From Cognatitamlana onchidii (lineage in GTDB: Bacteria; Bacteroidota; Bacteroidia; Flavobacteriales; Flavobacteriaceae), in NCBI RefSeq assembly GCF_004804355.1, contig NZ_SRWZ01000001.1:496001-560000 (forward strand): 64,000 nt of DNA, read 5' to 3'. The translations under genes and the position numbers were made by a program. The notes under the pieces are model-generated. The model saw only the letters and a list, made by a program, of their open reading frames with translations, made no database searches and was not told the DNA's origin. Each line of letters starts with the position of its first letter. Position 1 is the stretch's first letter. This document shows positions 62,900-64,000 of this stretch, in pieces.

Positions 62900-63582
62900 A
62901 ATCGATCTGGGTAATCTGTAATGATGCCGTCCACCCCATAAGATTTAATACGCGCAATAGGCTTTAAATTATTTACAGTGTAAGTATACACCCTATAATT
63001 TTCTTGTAAAGATTCTACAATTTCTTTTGTGAGCATGGTAAATTCTGGATGAATGGAAACCGCTTTAACCTCTTTTGCTAAAGCTACGGCAGCATCTAAA
63101 TTTGTGTCTGTTAATATTCCCAATGGGATGTTTTTATTGATTTTATAAACTGTTTTTAATAAATCTGCTTGAAAACTAGACACGACCAGATTTTCATATT
63201 CCCACCCCTTCTTATCTACAAAAAATGTTATTATTCTAGCGGCTTCTGTCGCAGTATTTTGTCCTTTTAACTCAATATTTAAAAGGCATTTATTATCCAC
63301 CAGCGTTAAAACTTGTGACAATGTAGGTATCTGATAATTACCTTTAACCTTTAACTTTTTTAGAGCACTGAGTTTGTGTTTTGCAACCTCTCCTGTACCA
63401 TCGGTTAATCTATCTAACGTAAAATCATGAAAGACCACCAACTCCCCAGAGGCACACCTATGTACATCAATTTCAATAGCATCAACCCCTAGACTCAATG
63501 CTCTTTTAATCGATTCTAAGGTGTTTTCGGTAACATGCCCTTTAGCGCCTCGATGTCCAATTTTTAATATTTTACTTTCCAT
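62896..63582 (-). CDS. Glycerophosphodiester phosphodiesterase
   Basis: A 228-residue GDPD enzyme that cleaves glycerophosphodiesters to glycerol-3-phosphate and an alcohol. Catalytic and metal residues are seen in IGHRGAKGHVTENT, then AIEIDVHRCASGELVVFHD. No signal peptide is seen, so it is cytoplasmic. It lies 4 bases after the thioesterase gene and overlaps the flavoprotein gene by 4. Confidence 0.92.
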   Translation of the reverse strand: MESKILKIGHRGAKGHVTENTLESIKRALSLGVDAIEIDVHRCASGELVVFHDFTLDRLTDGTGEVAKHKLSALKKLKVKGNYQIPTLSQVLTLVDNKCLLNIELKGQNTATEAARIITFFVDKKGWEYENLVVSSFQADLLKTVYKINKNIPLGILTDTNLDAAVALAKEVKAVSIHPEFTMLTKEIVESLQENYRVYTYTVNNLKPIARIKSYGVDGIITDYPDRL

Positions 63583-63586
63583 TATA

Positions 63587-64000
63587 CTAATTTAAAGGAC
63601 GCATTAACCCCTCTTGCGCCACTGATGCAATAAGCTTTCCGTCGCGAGTAAAAATATTACCTCTTGCGAAGCCCCGGGCACCAACAGCACTAGGAGATTC
63701 CATTGAAAAAAGTAACCAATCAGAAAAATCAAAATCTCTAAAAAACCACATGGAGTGATCTAAACTAGCTGTTAACGTATTGGTCCAATCGGCTTTTTCT
63801 GCATGAGGATTAAGCGCTGACACCAGCAAATTATAATCTGAAATATAGGTTAACACTTGCTGCTTCTTTGATAGATTTAAGCTTGTAACATCTCCTTTTA
63901 ATTTAAACCAAACATCACTATAAGGTGGTAAATTTTGTCTATCGAAGGGATTCACATAATTAACAGGTTTAAACTCAATAGGCCTTTCTATTTCAAAAAA
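63587..64000 (-). CDS. Acyl-CoA thioesterase (TesB-like), C-terminal part; 5' end outside window
   Basis: The frame is open to the right edge of the window, so the gene is cut off at its 5' end; a GTG at 63953-63955 is an internal codon of this frame. The visible 138 residues are the C-terminal hot-dog domain of TesB-type thioesterases: LDHSMWFFRDFDFSDW, the SPSAVGARGFARGNIFT stretch and ASVAQEGLMRP. It hydrolyses acyl-CoA. It is upstream of, and co-oriented with, the whole minus-strand operon that ends in the pseudouridine-synthase homologue. Confidence 0.88.
   Translation of the reverse strand, partial: FFEIERPIEFKPVNYVNPFDRQNLPPYSDVWFKLKGDVTSLNLSKKQQVLTYISDYNLLVSALNPHAEKADWTNTLTASLDHSMWFFRDFDFSDWLLFSMESPSAVGARGFARGNIFTRDGKLIASVAQEGLMRPLN

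Noticed and set aside
1-64000. CRISPR array, prophage, integron or insertion sequence
   Set aside because: No regular direct repeats, transposase, integrase or phage structural genes were seen anywhere in the window.

Overview
The window is about 64 kb of low-GC DNA from a member of the Flavobacteriaceae (Bacteroidota), most likely marine. Four things point to this: type IX secretion and gliding genes (porV, porU, gldJ), a secreted sulfatase with a type IX sorting tail, promoters of the Bacteroidota form TTTG-N18/19-TAnnTTTG, and the mevalonate-pathway gene order. It is ordinary chromosome. I see no insertion sequence, prophage, CRISPR array or rRNA. There is one tRNA, and no gene-free stretch exceeds 300 bases.

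Layout. 1-1.2 kb: 3' part of a sulfatase gene. 1.2-6.7 kb (minus): a tight six-gene operon (M28 peptidase, SDR, HAD, SprT-like, mannose-1-P guanylyltransferase, DUF389 membrane protein). 6.8-10.1 kb (minus): pyruvate dehydrogenase E1 alpha and E2, and cytidine deaminase. 10.2-18.7 kb: porV and porU (minus), divergent from gldJ and murF (plus). 18.9-29.4 kb: PAS-LuxR regulator, tRNA-Val, exbB-exbD-tonB-folC, nhaD, glutamate/leucine-type dehydrogenase, anmK, an acyl-CoA dehydrogenase and a CPA1 antiporter.

29.6-36.6 kb (plus) is an arsenosugar biosynthesis locus: CMD/peroxidase-like protein, radical SAM ArsS, exported rhodanese, DUF2064 glycosyltransferase, purine nucleoside phosphorylase, ArsM methyltransferase, fatty-acid-hydroxylase-like protein, DUF547 lipoprotein and a GT2 glycosyltransferase. 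Expected chemistry: ArsM methylates arsenite, ArsS adds the 5'-deoxyadenosyl group, the phosphorylase removes adenine and the glycosyltransferases modify the ribose. The phosphorylase has Asp at the position where 6-oxopurine PNPs have Asn, which fits an adenosine-like substrate.

38-43.7 kb (minus): a phosphoesterase, then an envelope operon (DUF547, outer-membrane protein, GH113-like lipoprotein, small lipoprotein, single-POTRA barrel). 43.9-49.5 kb (plus): a coupled redox and glycan operon (FAD oxidoreductase, polyferredoxin, MORN protein, two GT2 enzymes). 49.7-54.3 kb (minus): DUF3604 PHP-like lipoprotein, ferric-reductase-like membrane protein, parvulin and HupE/UreJ, a poorly understood module. 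54.5-57 kb: a membrane glycosyltransferase and three small unknown genes, two of which look like an exported/cytoplasmic paralogue pair. 57.1-64 kb (minus): acyl-CoA thioesterase, glycerophosphodiesterase, BaiN-like flavoprotein, DUF1697, diphosphomevalonate decarboxylase, mevalonate-kinase-like GHMP kinase, UbiA prenyltransferase and a pseudouridine-synthase homologue that lacks the catalytic Asp.

The leads most worth following are the arsenosugar locus with its extra genes, the DUF3604/HupE module, the single-POTRA envelope operon and the apparently dead pseudouridine synthase. All functions are read from sequence and family knowledge; no database search was run.
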